Source: Planctomycetota bacterium (lineage in GTDB: Bacteria; Planctomycetota; Planctomycetia; Gemmatales; Gemmataceae). From it: a DNA stretch of 64,000 nt. The notes under the pieces were generated by a model, which was given only the letters and a program-made list of their open reading frames with translations, searched no databases and was not told where the DNA came from. Positions 45,701 through 53,860 of this stretch are shown here, in pieces (position 1 is the first letter of the stretch; each line of letters begins with the position of its first letter). The position numbers were made by a program, and so were the translations under genes. The stretch is taken from positions 1 through 64,000 of the forward strand of contig JAIOPV010000133.1 of NCBI GenBank assembly GCA_021413735.1, written 5' to 3'.

Positions 45701-46171
45701 ACTCCGACGCTCCGACCACAAACGGAAGGCCGCACCGTCGCTGTCGTCGGCGATGTGTACCGCTTCCTGGTCACGGGCGATGACACGAACGGGAAGTACG
45801 CGTTATGGGAAGCCATCGTGCCTCCGGGCGGTGGCCCACCCCCGCACGTCCACAGCCGGGAAGAGGAAGGGTTCTACATCCTCGAAGGCGAGATCACGTT
45901 CACAGTCAACGGCAAGCGGCTCGTGGCGACGGCAGGTATGTTCGCTAACATGCCGGTGGGAACGCCGCACTCGTTCAAGAATGAGTCGGACCGACCAGCG
46001 AAGATGCTGATTTCGGTTGCACCTGCTGGACTGGAGAAGATGTTCTTCGAGGTCGGGATTCCGGTCACGCAGGGAAGCACGACGGCTGCGCCGCCCACGA
46101 ATGATGAGATTGAGAAATTGCTGGCGGTCGCACCGAAGTACGGAATCGAGATCAGGCTCCCAACACATTGA
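45698..46171 (+). CDS. Cupin-domain protein, quercetinase-like
   Basis: ATG 45698 (MTPTLRPQTEGRTVAVVGD) gives 157 residues; the open frame begins earlier but without cupin sequence. Cupin motif 1 is PPPHVHSREEEGFYILEGEITFTVNG (two His and one Glu ligands) and motif 2 is NMPVGTPHSFKNES (His). This matches mono-cupins annotated as quercetin 2,3-dioxygenase-like. The metal site is complete, unlike the cupin at 7.8 kb, so enzymatic activity is plausible. It stands alone between the DUF1501 gene and the convergent kinase. Confidence 0.88.
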   Translation: MTPTLRPQTEGRTVAVVGDVYRFLVTGDDTNGKYALWEAIVPPGGGPPPHVHSREEEGFYILEGEITFTVNGKRLVATAGMFANMPVGTPHSFKNESDRPAKMLISVAPAGLEKMFFEVGIPVTQGSTTAAPPTNDEIEKLLAVAPKYGIEIRLPTH

Positions 46172-46351
46172 GGAACGACCGACTGATCCGTTGAAACGAA
46201 AAGGTGCGGCTGAGTCGCGGTGAAAGCAGACCCGAAAGCCGCAGTGATCGTGGCGGTCCACTGGCCAGGACTGCTGACGGCACCCTGCACCGCTACCCAG
46301 CGTCGTGTCGCACCAAGAATCCACATCTCAGTCCCACTCTTTGTCGCACCA

Positions 46352-48586
46352 TCACTTCGCCTTCGGCTCGCTGACTCCGCCGTCCCACTCGATTCGGCAC
46401 CCAGGTATCGCTTTCGCGAAGTCCGCGACTCCCGCTTTCGTGACCTTTGTTCCCTTCAAGAAGATGTACGCGAGGTCTTCGCAGCCTTTGAACTGAGCCA
46501 AGCCCGCGTCTGTCGTCGGTGTTCGTTCAATCGACACAATCAACAGTTTCTTGCAATCCTTGAAGACCGCCAATCCGGCGTCGGCCACCTGTGTGCGGGC
46601 GAGCGAGAGTTCTTTCAGTTCGCTGCAACCCTTGAAATTGGCCAACCCGCTGTCGGTGACCTTCGTGGAACTCAAATCGAGGACGGTGAGGAATTTGAAT
46701 TCCTTGGCGTGGGCCAAGCCTTCGTCGGTCACCCGAACGCACGACGCAAGGTACAGAGCCTGGAGGTTGCCGCACTTATTGAAGTGGGCCAACCCCGCTC
46801 CGCTGATCGTCGTTTCACTCAGCGTGATCTGGGTGAGGTCTTTGCAGTCCCGGAAGCAAACCAATCCCGCGTCAGTGACTTGCGTGGCCGTGAGGTCGAT
46901 GTAAGTGAGCTTCTTGCATTCGTTGAAATTGGCAAGCCCCTCGTCGGTGATGGTTGTGTGAGGGAGGTCGAGCCGCGTGAGATTCCTGCAACCCTTGAAG
47001 CGTGCCCAATCGGCCTCTGTCACTTTTTCGCTCACGAGGCTGATACCCGTCAGGCGAAACGGCTCCTTCGGCAGGTCTGCGGCGTCCTTGCTTCCCGTGT
47101 CGCCATCATTGATCCGCACACTGCCCCTCAGGTGGATAGTCCACTCCGCTGCGGCGCGGTCGTCGAACGGCTTGACCGGCTCGTTCTTCGGCTCTGGCTC
47201 AACCGGGGTGGTTCCGTTTCCGTGGTGAGTCACCGGGGGTATGGTGCCCTCAGGCACTTTGACTTCCGTCTTGGTGATATCCTTGTTCCCAGACTTGAGA
47301 AGACTCGCGGCCACCACGGCAAACCCCGCGAACGCCAGCAACGAACCAGCCAGAATCCAAGGACTTCGTTTCCGGGGCGTCGCAATGAGTTTGCTCGCTG
47401 ACTCGGAATCGGCCACCTGGGTAACGGCGGACTTCACGGTAGCGTTCCCGAAACCCGTGGCGACGCCGGGTTCCACTGCCCGCAACGCTTCGACAACGGC
47501 ATCGGCAGTCGGGGGCCGCTCTGCAATATCCTTCGCGAGAAGTCGCATTGTGAGGGCATCGAGGCTGGCCGGTACCAGGGGGTTTAACTCTGCTGGTCGC
47601 TGCGGGTGGTGAGTCGACACCGACACAAGAATCGCGGGAGTGTTTCTCCCGACGAACGGCTGCTGGCCAGTGAGCATCTGATAGAGGACCACGCCGAGGC
47701 TGAACAGGTCGGTGCGTCCGTCCACAGTTGCACCCGTCGCCTGTTCCGGACTCATGTACGCGGGCGTGCCGATGATCGCTCCTTGCTGCGTTACAGCCTC
47801 CGCAGCGTCGCCGTTGGTTTCCACTCGCGCGAGGCCGAAATCGAGAACCTTGACGTGTTGTTGCCGGCCTTCCAGCCAGACGTTCGCGGGCTTGATGTCG
47901 CGGTGAACCAGTCCTTTCTCGTGTGCTGCCTCAAGCCCCTCGGCGATTTCACGAGCAATCCGCACTGCCTCGCCGATGGGCACCACCGGGTTGGTAGCGA
48001 GAAAGTCCGCAAGCGACGTTCCCTTGAGAACAGGCATCGCAATGAATGGGATGCCGCCTTCCTCACCGACGTGATGGATTGCGATGATGTGGGTGTGTTC
48101 GACCGCCGCTTGAGATCGGGCCTCGCGGAGGAAGCGGGCCTTTGCCGTGGGAGAGCCGGCGAATTGTGGCAGCATGACCTTCAACGCCACTTCACGACGG
48201 AGGGCGGGGTCTTCGGCACGAAAGACTGCTCCCATGCCCCCGGTCCCAAGCAGACCGAGGACTCGATAAGAACCGAACCGACCGAGTTCGTCGAACTGTT
48301 GCGGTGGCGTGAGGAACGGGAACTCGCTTGATCGCGGTGGCCCCGCTGGGGCAATGAGTGTTTCGTTGGTGGCAACTTCGTCACCAGAGCCAATACCCGC
48401 GATAGCCGAAACCGTGTCCGGAGCGACCTCTGACGGGACGACGGGAGGCTGGCTGGCTCGCTCAGGAACGCGAGAGCCAAGTGCGACACGCTCGCCGCAT
48501 TGCGGGCAGTTTGCAACGGTCGTGCCTGCTGGTGGAGTGGCCTGGAGCGTGGAAGAGCATCGAGGGCAGACAGTGTGAGCAAGCAT
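46352..48586 (-). CDS. Zinc-ribbon Ser/Thr protein kinase with LRR sensor domain
   Basis: ATG 48586 (MLAHTVCPRC) is chosen because it begins a zinc ribbon (CPRC at 7-10, CPQC at 27-30); the 79 codons before it are poor sequence. The kinase domain spans about 105-370: GTGGMGAVF (114-122), catalytic Lys 136, HRDIKPAN (228-235), DFGLAR (249-254). A membrane helix lies at 409-430. The outer part (about 490-740) has some nine leucine-rich repeats of about 24 residues with the pattern VTDAGLAxFKxCxxLxxLxLxxT, a planctomycete-type LRR. The architecture suggests an external signal read by the LRR. The 290 bases upstream separate it from the divergent DUF1552 gene and hold nothing certain. Confidence 0.93.
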   Translation of the reverse strand: MLAHTVCPRCSSTLQATPPAGTTVANCPQCGERVALGSRVPERASQPPVVPSEVAPDTVSAIAGIGSGDEVATNETLIAPAGPPRSSEFPFLTPPQQFDELGRFGSYRVLGLLGTGGMGAVFRAEDPALRREVALKVMLPQFAGSPTAKARFLREARSQAAVEHTHIIAIHHVGEEGGIPFIAMPVLKGTSLADFLATNPVVPIGEAVRIAREIAEGLEAAHEKGLVHRDIKPANVWLEGRQQHVKVLDFGLARVETNGDAAEAVTQQGAIIGTPAYMSPEQATGATVDGRTDLFSLGVVLYQMLTGQQPFVGRNTPAILVSVSTHHPQRPAELNPLVPASLDALTMRLLAKDIAERPPTADAVVEALRAVEPGVATGFGNATVKSAVTQVADSESASKLIATPRKRSPWILAGSLLAFAGFAVVAASLLKSGNKDITKTEVKVPEGTIPPVTHHGNGTTPVEPEPKNEPVKPFDDRAAAEWTIHLRGSVRINDGDTGSKDAADLPKEPFRLTGISLVSEKVTEADWARFKGCRNLTRLDLPHTTITDEGLANFNECKKLTYIDLTATQVTDAGLVCFRDCKDLTQITLSETTISGAGLAHFNKCGNLQALYLASCVRVTDEGLAHAKEFKFLTVLDLSSTKVTDSGLANFKGCSELKELSLARTQVADAGLAVFKDCKKLLIVSIERTPTTDAGLAQFKGCEDLAYIFLKGTKVTKAGVADFAKAIPGCRIEWDGGVSEPKAK

Positions 48587-48876
48587 TTCAAGACCCGAAT
48601 GGAGAATGCGTGTCAAACCTCTGTATTTTCCCGTTTGCCGGCTCACGGGGCAAGCGTCGCGATGGACGCGATCCATCCGCGTAACACTTTTCCGCACGCC
48701 ACGAGCCGGGCTGATACAGCAAATGTCTCGAAGTGCGACCGATTTTTTGTGGCCCGTCTTGCATTTGCGACCCGAATGGGTGTTACCTCGGAACTCACCC
48801 GGTTGACTTGTCGCCTCAGACATGAGACAGTTTTAACAGCACCCTCCCGCCGTGAACCCCGTTAGCCCACACCAAT

Positions 48877-50133
48877 ATGAGCCCATTCTTCTCGCCTCGG
48901 TTTCGGCCGTTGTCTCGCCGCACATTCCTGCGTGGCACCGGCGTCGCGATGGCACTGCCGATGCTCGACGCCATGCGTCCGGCATTCGCGGCTGAGAAGG
49001 CCGAGATCCCGCGGCGAATGGTGGCAATTGAAACAAACATGGGCATCCTGCCGCAATACTTCTTCCCTGAGAAGGCCGGCAAGGATTACGTGCTGTCGCC
49101 GTACCTGGAACGGCTCGCCAAGTATCGCGATCAGTTCACGGTGTTTTCGGGCGTGAGTCACCCGGGCGTGACCGGCGCACACGCAGCAGAGAAGTGCTTT
49201 CTGACGGGCACGCCACACCCGGAACGCGGCGGCTTCCGCAACTGGGTCTCGGTCGATCAGGTTGCCGCGGAGCAGATCGGCACAAAGACACGCTATTCGT
49301 CGCTGGTGTTGGGCGTCGGCAACGAAGGCCAAACGCTCAGTTACACTCGCAGCGGAGCACCGATTCCGATCGAACGCAGCCCGAAGAAGCTGTTCGACAA
49401 GTTGTTCGTGCAGGGGAAGCCAGCAGAGATCGCGGCGAACGTCGAGGCGATTAAGCAGGGTTGCAGCACGCTCGATTTCGTGGGCGATCAGGCGAAGCGG
49501 CTGAACCAAACACGTTCCGCGGCCGACAAACGGCGACTCGATCAGTATTTCACGTCGGTTCGTGAGCTTGAAGCCCGGCTGCAATCGGCCGAGGCGTGGG
49601 AATATAAACCGAAGCCAAAGGTGACCGCGAATGCACCCGAAGACGTGAAGGACTACCGCGAGTTCGCCAAGCAAATGCAGGTGATGTTCGACGTCATCAA
49701 GCTGGCGATCGAAACGGATTCGTCGCGGCTCGTGACGGTGTTCGTGGACACGACAGTGATTCACAACATCACGCACCACGGCAACCGTCCTGAAGTGCTG
49801 GCGGAACTGAAGGCGAAGGAAGACTCACAGTTCGATTCCTTCGCGGGACTGCTGAAGAGCTTGACCGAAACGAAGGAAGGCAACGACACGCTGCTGGATC
49901 GCACGATGGTGCTGTACGGCACCTGCATGGGCAGCGCGAACTCGCACTCGAACGTGAACCTGCCTGTGCTGCTGGCTGGTGGCGGCTTCAAGCATGGTCA
50001 GCACCTGGCGTTCGACCAGCAGAACAACTACCCGCTGACGAACTTGTTCGTGTCGATGCTGCAACGGCTCGGCATTGAGGCGAAGGAGTTCTCGACCGGC
50101 AAGGGCCCGATGCGCGGCCTTGAAATGACATGA
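48877..50133 (+). CDS. DUF1552 secreted protein, Tat-type signal
   Basis: The 418-residue product starts with MSPFFSPRFRPLSRRTFLRGTG, a twin-arginine signal, then MALPMLDAMRPAFA. DUF1552 sequence fills the rest: NMGILPQYFFPEKAGKDY, FSGVSHPGVTGAHAAEKCFLTG, VRELEARLQSAEAW and LAGGGFKHGQHLAFD. DUF1552 proteins are the usual partners of DUF1592/DUF1588 cytochromes; here that partner (50632) is present but separated by a GxxExxY gene. The gene's stop overlaps the ATG of a frame that runs into GxxExxY. Confidence 0.92.
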   Translation: MSPFFSPRFRPLSRRTFLRGTGVAMALPMLDAMRPAFAAEKAEIPRRMVAIETNMGILPQYFFPEKAGKDYVLSPYLERLAKYRDQFTVFSGVSHPGVTGAHAAEKCFLTGTPHPERGGFRNWVSVDQVAAEQIGTKTRYSSLVLGVGNEGQTLSYTRSGAPIPIERSPKKLFDKLFVQGKPAEIAANVEAIKQGCSTLDFVGDQAKRLNQTRSAADKRRLDQYFTSVRELEARLQSAEAWEYKPKPKVTANAPEDVKDYREFAKQMQVMFDVIKLAIETDSSRLVTVFVDTTVIHNITHHGNRPEVLAELKAKEDSQFDSFAGLLKSLTETKEGNDTLLDRTMVLYGTCMGSANSHSNVNLPVLLAGGGFKHGQHLAFDQQNNYPLTNLFVSMLQRLGIEAKEFSTGKGPMRGLEMT

Positions 50134-50215
50134 AAAATGAACTCACGCAAAGCCCAAAGCCACAAAGAAGGCAAGAGAGAGGAAGATTTTTCATTGCGGC
50201 TTTGCGTGAGATTCG

Positions 50216-50228
50216 GAGGTTTCACTTG
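50216..50228 (+). promoter_or_regulatory. Ribosome binding site and TTG start of GxxExxY gene
   Basis: GGAGG at about 50216-50220 is followed after 5-6 bases by TTG 50226. TTG begins the usual family N-terminus (LTENEIAKIVVDAAYHIH), whereas the upstream ATG 50130 would translate the repeat DNA. Confidence 0.7.
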
Positions 50229-50609
50229 ACCGAAAACGAGATCGCGAAGATCGTCGTTGATGCGGCATACCACATTCATGTGAAACTCGGTCCGGGCCTA
50301 TTGGAATCGGTGTATCAGGCGATCCTGGTACATGAGTTGAAGAAACGTGGCCTTCGTGTTGAGGAAGAAGTCCCGATCCCTGTAGTTTGGGAATCCCTGA
50401 AACTCGACGTTGGTTTCCGCGCCGACATCATCGTTGAAGGGAAAGTCACTCTCGAATTGAAATCCGTCGAGTCCGTGGCTCCGGTCCACAAGAAACAGTT
50501 GCTCACCTACCTACGTCTGACAGACTGCCGCCTTGGTTTGCTCATCAACTTCGGGTCGGCACTACTGAAAGATGGCATCACCCGTGTAGCGAATGGTTTG
50601 CTTGAGTAA
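50226..50609 (+). CDS. GxxExxY protein
   Basis: With TTG 50226 the product is 127 residues, the normal size. It shows the name motif GPGLLESVYQ, then VHELKKRGLRVEEEVPIPVVW, GFRADIIVEGKVTLELKSVESVAPVHKKQLLTYLRL and LGLLINFGSALLKDGI. The acidic strand pairs (ADIIVEGKVTLELKS) fit a PD-(D/E)xK-like nuclease fold, but no activity is established for the family. It splits the usual DUF1552/DUF1592 pair and is bracketed by related repeats, which suggests it arrived as a small mobile cassette. The alternative start ATG 50130 would add 32 residues encoded by repeat DNA. Confidence 0.9.
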   Translation: MTENEIAKIVVDAAYHIHVKLGPGLLESVYQAILVHELKKRGLRVEEEVPIPVVWESLKLDVGFRADIIVEGKVTLELKSVESVAPVHKKQLLTYLRLTDCRLGLLINFGSALLKDGITRVANGLLE

Positions 50610-50631
50610 GCCGATGATGCCGAGAAATAAA

Positions 50632-53259
50632 ATGCACAAACTCACTTCTCTCTTCTTCGCGACTTTGCGGCTTTGCATGAGCTTCCTGCTTTTGTCTTCC
50701 TCGGCTCAAGCTGCACCGCCGACCAAGTTCTTCGAGGCACACTGCAACTCGTGTCACGATGCCGACAGCAAGCAAGGCGGTCTCGATCTCACCTCGCTGA
50801 AGTTCAACCCAGCCGACGCTGAGAACTTCACCAAATGGGTGACGATCCACGACCGCATCGCGAACGGCGAGATGCCACCCAAGAAGAAACCACGACCACC
50901 GGCCGGTGACCTCACCGCAGTCACGAAATCGCTGCACGAGGAACTTGCCGGGGCAGAGCGAAAGGCGACCATCCGCGATGGTCGACCGTTGTTGCGCCGC
51001 CTCACTCGCGTTGAGTACGAGAACACGATCCGCGATCTGTTCGACATGCCAGGCTTGCCACTGCAAGCAGACCTGCCCGCCGACGGTTCTGTGAACGGAT
51101 TCGACAAGAACGGCGACGCTCTTGATCTATCGCACGTCAACCTCGCGAAGTATTTCGAGGCAGCCGACCACATTCTCGATGTCGCCATTGCCACGCGACC
51201 GACCGCCCCGAAGCCGATCAAGCAGCGAATCTCGCTCGCGAATCCGCATGGGTTCGTCGCACACATTTTGCTCAACGGCGACGGCGTGCTGCTGAAAGAC
51301 AAGAAGCCCGACCCGGACTTCCCACCAGCCGGCGACCAAAACCATCTCGACCAGGGGGCACACGAACGGATGGGTTCGTTCCACAACGGGGCGAGCGTCG
51401 GTTTGTTCCGCCATGAGGATGAATCGGTCAGCCCGTACTTCAACGAGTTTGTCACGATCTATTCAGGCCGTTACAAACTGACGACTTCGCTATGGGCCTT
51501 CCAGTGGGATAAGGGCAAAGTGCTTCCGGCACGCGGAACAGAAGCGGCCCGGCTGTCGATTGTGCAGATCACTGGCGACGGTCGCGGCGGCGGTCACCCG
51601 AGCACGGTTCTCGATTACTTCGATGCACCGTCGATGAACGAGAAGAAGCACGAAGTGATTTCCTGGCTGAACCCGAAGGAGACGATCGGCTTCAACGTGG
51701 CATCGCTGGCACCGACCGCGAACTACGCTCGCAAGGGTCGCGCGATGGCCTTCACTGGCCCCGGCATCGCTTGCGATTATCTGGACGTCGAAGGACCGAT
51801 CCACGATGTGTGGCCACCCGTCGGGCACAAGCGATTGTTCGGCGAGTTGCCGATCACGGAGTTCGTTACGAAGGACCGCATGGGCATCCGACCACCGTTG
51901 CGAAAGCCAGAGCGACAGTTCTTCATGGGCAAGAACAAGCCTGACCCCGTGACCGGCGTTTGGACCGTGAACAGCGAAACGCCGCTCGAAGACGCCGACA
52001 AGTTGCTCGCCGACTTCCTGCCCCGTGCGTTCCGCCGGCCCGTGTCGATCGAGATTCGCAAGCAGTACGTGGCTCGCGTCGCGGACCGCATCAAGGCCGG
52101 CGACTGTTTCGAAATGGCGATGCGATGGGCGTACCGTGCAGCCCTCTGCTCCCCCGATTTTCTTTACCACGTTGAGCCGGCGGGCGAACTCGATGACTTC
52201 GCCCTCGCGGATCGGCTGTCGTACTTCTTGTGGAACTCGATGCCGGACGAGAAGTTGACCCAACTCGCCGCCAACGGGAAACTGAAGAAGCCCGACGTGC
52301 TGCGTGGCGAGGTTGAGCGAATGCTCGCCGACGCTCGCTCGAAGCGATTCGTGGAGGACTTCCTCGGCCAGTGGTTGAAACTGCGAAACATCGCAACGAA
52401 TGACCCCGACAAGAAGCTGTACCCCGAGTTCAGCCCATATCTGCAAGACTCGATGCTCAGCGAATCGCGAGCGTACTTCCGCGAACTGCTCGACAAGAAT
52501 CTCACGGCTGACTACCTCGTGAAGTCTGACTTCGCGATGCTCAACGGCAAACTGGCATCTCACTACGGCATCCCGGGTGTGAGCGGCGCACAGGTTCACC
52601 GTGTCCAGTTGCCGGCCGGTTCGCCACGCGGCGGGTTCCTGACGCAAGCTGCCATTCTGAAGGTCACAGCGAACGGCACTACAACCTCGCCGGTTCCGCG
52701 AGGGGCGTTCGTGCTCGACCGCATTCTTGGGAAGCCCCCTGCTCCGCCGCCACCGAACATTCCGGCTGTCGAACCTGACGTGCGAGGAGCCACGACGATC
52801 CGCGAACAGCTCGACAAGCACCGCTCCAACGCGACGTGTGCTTCTTGCCATGCGAAGCTCGACCCACCCGGATTCGCTTTGGAAGAGTTCGACGTGATTG
52901 GCGGGCACCGAACCCGCTACCGCTCACTTGGCAAGGGGGACCCGGCACCGCGTGGCAACATCGACCCATTCATTGGCATCGGCTTCAAGCTCGGGCCAGA
53001 GGTCGATCCGAGCGGCGTGTTCGCGGATGGTCAGAAGTTCGCTGGTGTGGTCGAATTCCAGAGGATCCTCGCCAGCGACCGCGACGCCCTGCTAACAAAC
53101 CTCGCCAGGCAGTTCGCAGTTTATTCCACGAGCCGCGGGCTTTCGTTCGTCGAACGTGACGACATCGCTGGTATTGTTGCCGCCACGAACAAGAACGGTG
53201 GCGGCGTTCGTATCCTGATTCACGAAGTGGTCCAGAGCCAGCTCTTCCGAACACGTTGA
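50632..53259 (+). CDS. Secreted DUF1587/DUF1592/DUF1588/DUF1585 cytochrome
   Basis: ATG 50632 (MHKLTSLFFATLRLCMSFLL) gives a signal peptide; ATG 50617 or 50620 are alternatives. The 875-residue protein has a heme motif CNSCHDADSKQGG (about 38), then DUF1587 (LLRRLTRVEYENTIRDLF), a carbohydrate-binding-like region (about 230-400), DUF1595 (LADFLPRAFRRPVS), DUF1592 (FALADRLSYFLWNSMPDEKL), DUF1588 (RGGFLTQAAILKVTANGTTTSPVPRGAFVLDRILG) with a second motif CASCHAKLDPPGFALE (about 740), and DUF1585 at the end. It is expected to act with the DUF1552 protein outside the membrane. The signal peptide is encoded by a repeat copy related to the one before GxxExxY. Confidence 0.9.
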   Translation: MHKLTSLFFATLRLCMSFLLLSSSAQAAPPTKFFEAHCNSCHDADSKQGGLDLTSLKFNPADAENFTKWVTIHDRIANGEMPPKKKPRPPAGDLTAVTKSLHEELAGAERKATIRDGRPLLRRLTRVEYENTIRDLFDMPGLPLQADLPADGSVNGFDKNGDALDLSHVNLAKYFEAADHILDVAIATRPTAPKPIKQRISLANPHGFVAHILLNGDGVLLKDKKPDPDFPPAGDQNHLDQGAHERMGSFHNGASVGLFRHEDESVSPYFNEFVTIYSGRYKLTTSLWAFQWDKGKVLPARGTEAARLSIVQITGDGRGGGHPSTVLDYFDAPSMNEKKHEVISWLNPKETIGFNVASLAPTANYARKGRAMAFTGPGIACDYLDVEGPIHDVWPPVGHKRLFGELPITEFVTKDRMGIRPPLRKPERQFFMGKNKPDPVTGVWTVNSETPLEDADKLLADFLPRAFRRPVSIEIRKQYVARVADRIKAGDCFEMAMRWAYRAALCSPDFLYHVEPAGELDDFALADRLSYFLWNSMPDEKLTQLAANGKLKKPDVLRGEVERMLADARSKRFVEDFLGQWLKLRNIATNDPDKKLYPEFSPYLQDSMLSESRAYFRELLDKNLTADYLVKSDFAMLNGKLASHYGIPGVSGAQVHRVQLPAGSPRGGFLTQAAILKVTANGTTTSPVPRGAFVLDRILGKPPAPPPPNIPAVEPDVRGATTIREQLDKHRSNATCASCHAKLDPPGFALEEFDVIGGHRTRYRSLGKGDPAPRGNIDPFIGIGFKLGPEVDPSGVFADGQKFAGVVEFQRILASDRDALLTNLARQFAVYSTSRGLSFVERDDIAGIVAATNKNGGGVRILIHEVVQSQLFRTR

Positions 53260-53267
53260 GGTTTGCG

Positions 53268-53831
53268 ATGCGTGCGTTTTCGTTTCTTCTCGCTATGGTC
53301 GCTGTCACGTTCGTGATTGAAGGCAGCGAGGCGCAGGACAAGCCGGCCGTGAAGGCAGAGCAGTTTACCTATCGAGTATTCGGTCTCTTCTCAGCGGATC
53401 GCGAGAAGGATCTTCGGGAAGTGTTCAAGGAACTGCCTGATATCAAGCTCGTTGGCGTCAACTACGACGAGGGCGAGATTACAGTGGAGATGGTACCAGC
53501 GAAGGCATTCCCAAGTGCGAAACCCGAGCAGGTTCTCGAACGCCTCGATCAGAAGGTGCGAGCGGAAACGCGTAGCACATTCGCAGTCGGGCCTCGTCGA
53601 ACGATTGCCCGTGACAAGCTCGAACAGGTCGTGATCCCAATCGTGGGGCTAGATTGCAAGGCATGTTCACTGGCGGCCTACGAGATGATCGCAAGACTTG
53701 ACGGCGTGGACCGCGTCACTGCGAGTTTCAAGGAAGGCAAAGTGACCGCTCTCATTGACCCGACCAAGACTGACAAGGCCAAACTCGAAGACGTCTACCG
53801 CAAGCGCGGCGTGCAACTTGGCAAGCCCTAA
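53268..53831 (+). CDS. Secreted protein with two HMA-like folds, one CxxC
   Basis: ATG 53268 opens a signal peptide (MRAFSFLLAMVAVTFVIEGSEA). The 187-residue product holds two heavy-metal-associated-like units. The first (about 31-95, FTYRVFGLFSADREKDLREVFKELPDIKLVGVNYDEGEITVEMVP) has the HMA strand-helix order but no cysteines. The second (about 122-187) reads IVGLDCKACSLAAYEMIARLDGVDRVTASFKEGKVTALID, with Cys 130 and Cys 133 in a GxxCxxC variant. I infer an exported copper or similar metal-handling protein. It follows the DUF1592 cytochrome by 8 bases and precedes another cytochrome, so it may be needed for these proteins. Confidence 0.78.
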   Translation: MRAFSFLLAMVAVTFVIEGSEAQDKPAVKAEQFTYRVFGLFSADREKDLREVFKELPDIKLVGVNYDEGEITVEMVPAKAFPSAKPEQVLERLDQKVRAETRSTFAVGPRRTIARDKLEQVVIPIVGLDCKACSLAAYEMIARLDGVDRVTASFKEGKVTALIDPTKTDKAKLEDVYRKRGVQLGKP

Positions 53832-53860
53832 TCCAGCGACCTTTCCACCGGAGTGCCGGT

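Larger units (their letters stand above)
50142..50684. repeat. Repeat copies bracketing the GxxExxY gene
   Basis: CTCACGCAAAGCC (50142-50154) and its complement (50198-50210) form a 13-base perfect inverted repeat before the gene. The right arm with flanks, TTGCGGCTTTGCGTGAGATTC (50194-50213 or so), recurs in direct orientation at 50665-50684 with two changes (TTGCGGCTTTGCATGAGCTT). The second copy lies inside the signal-peptide codons of the DUF1592 gene. The bracketed piece is about 470 bases and contains only the GxxExxY gene. Confidence 0.75.
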
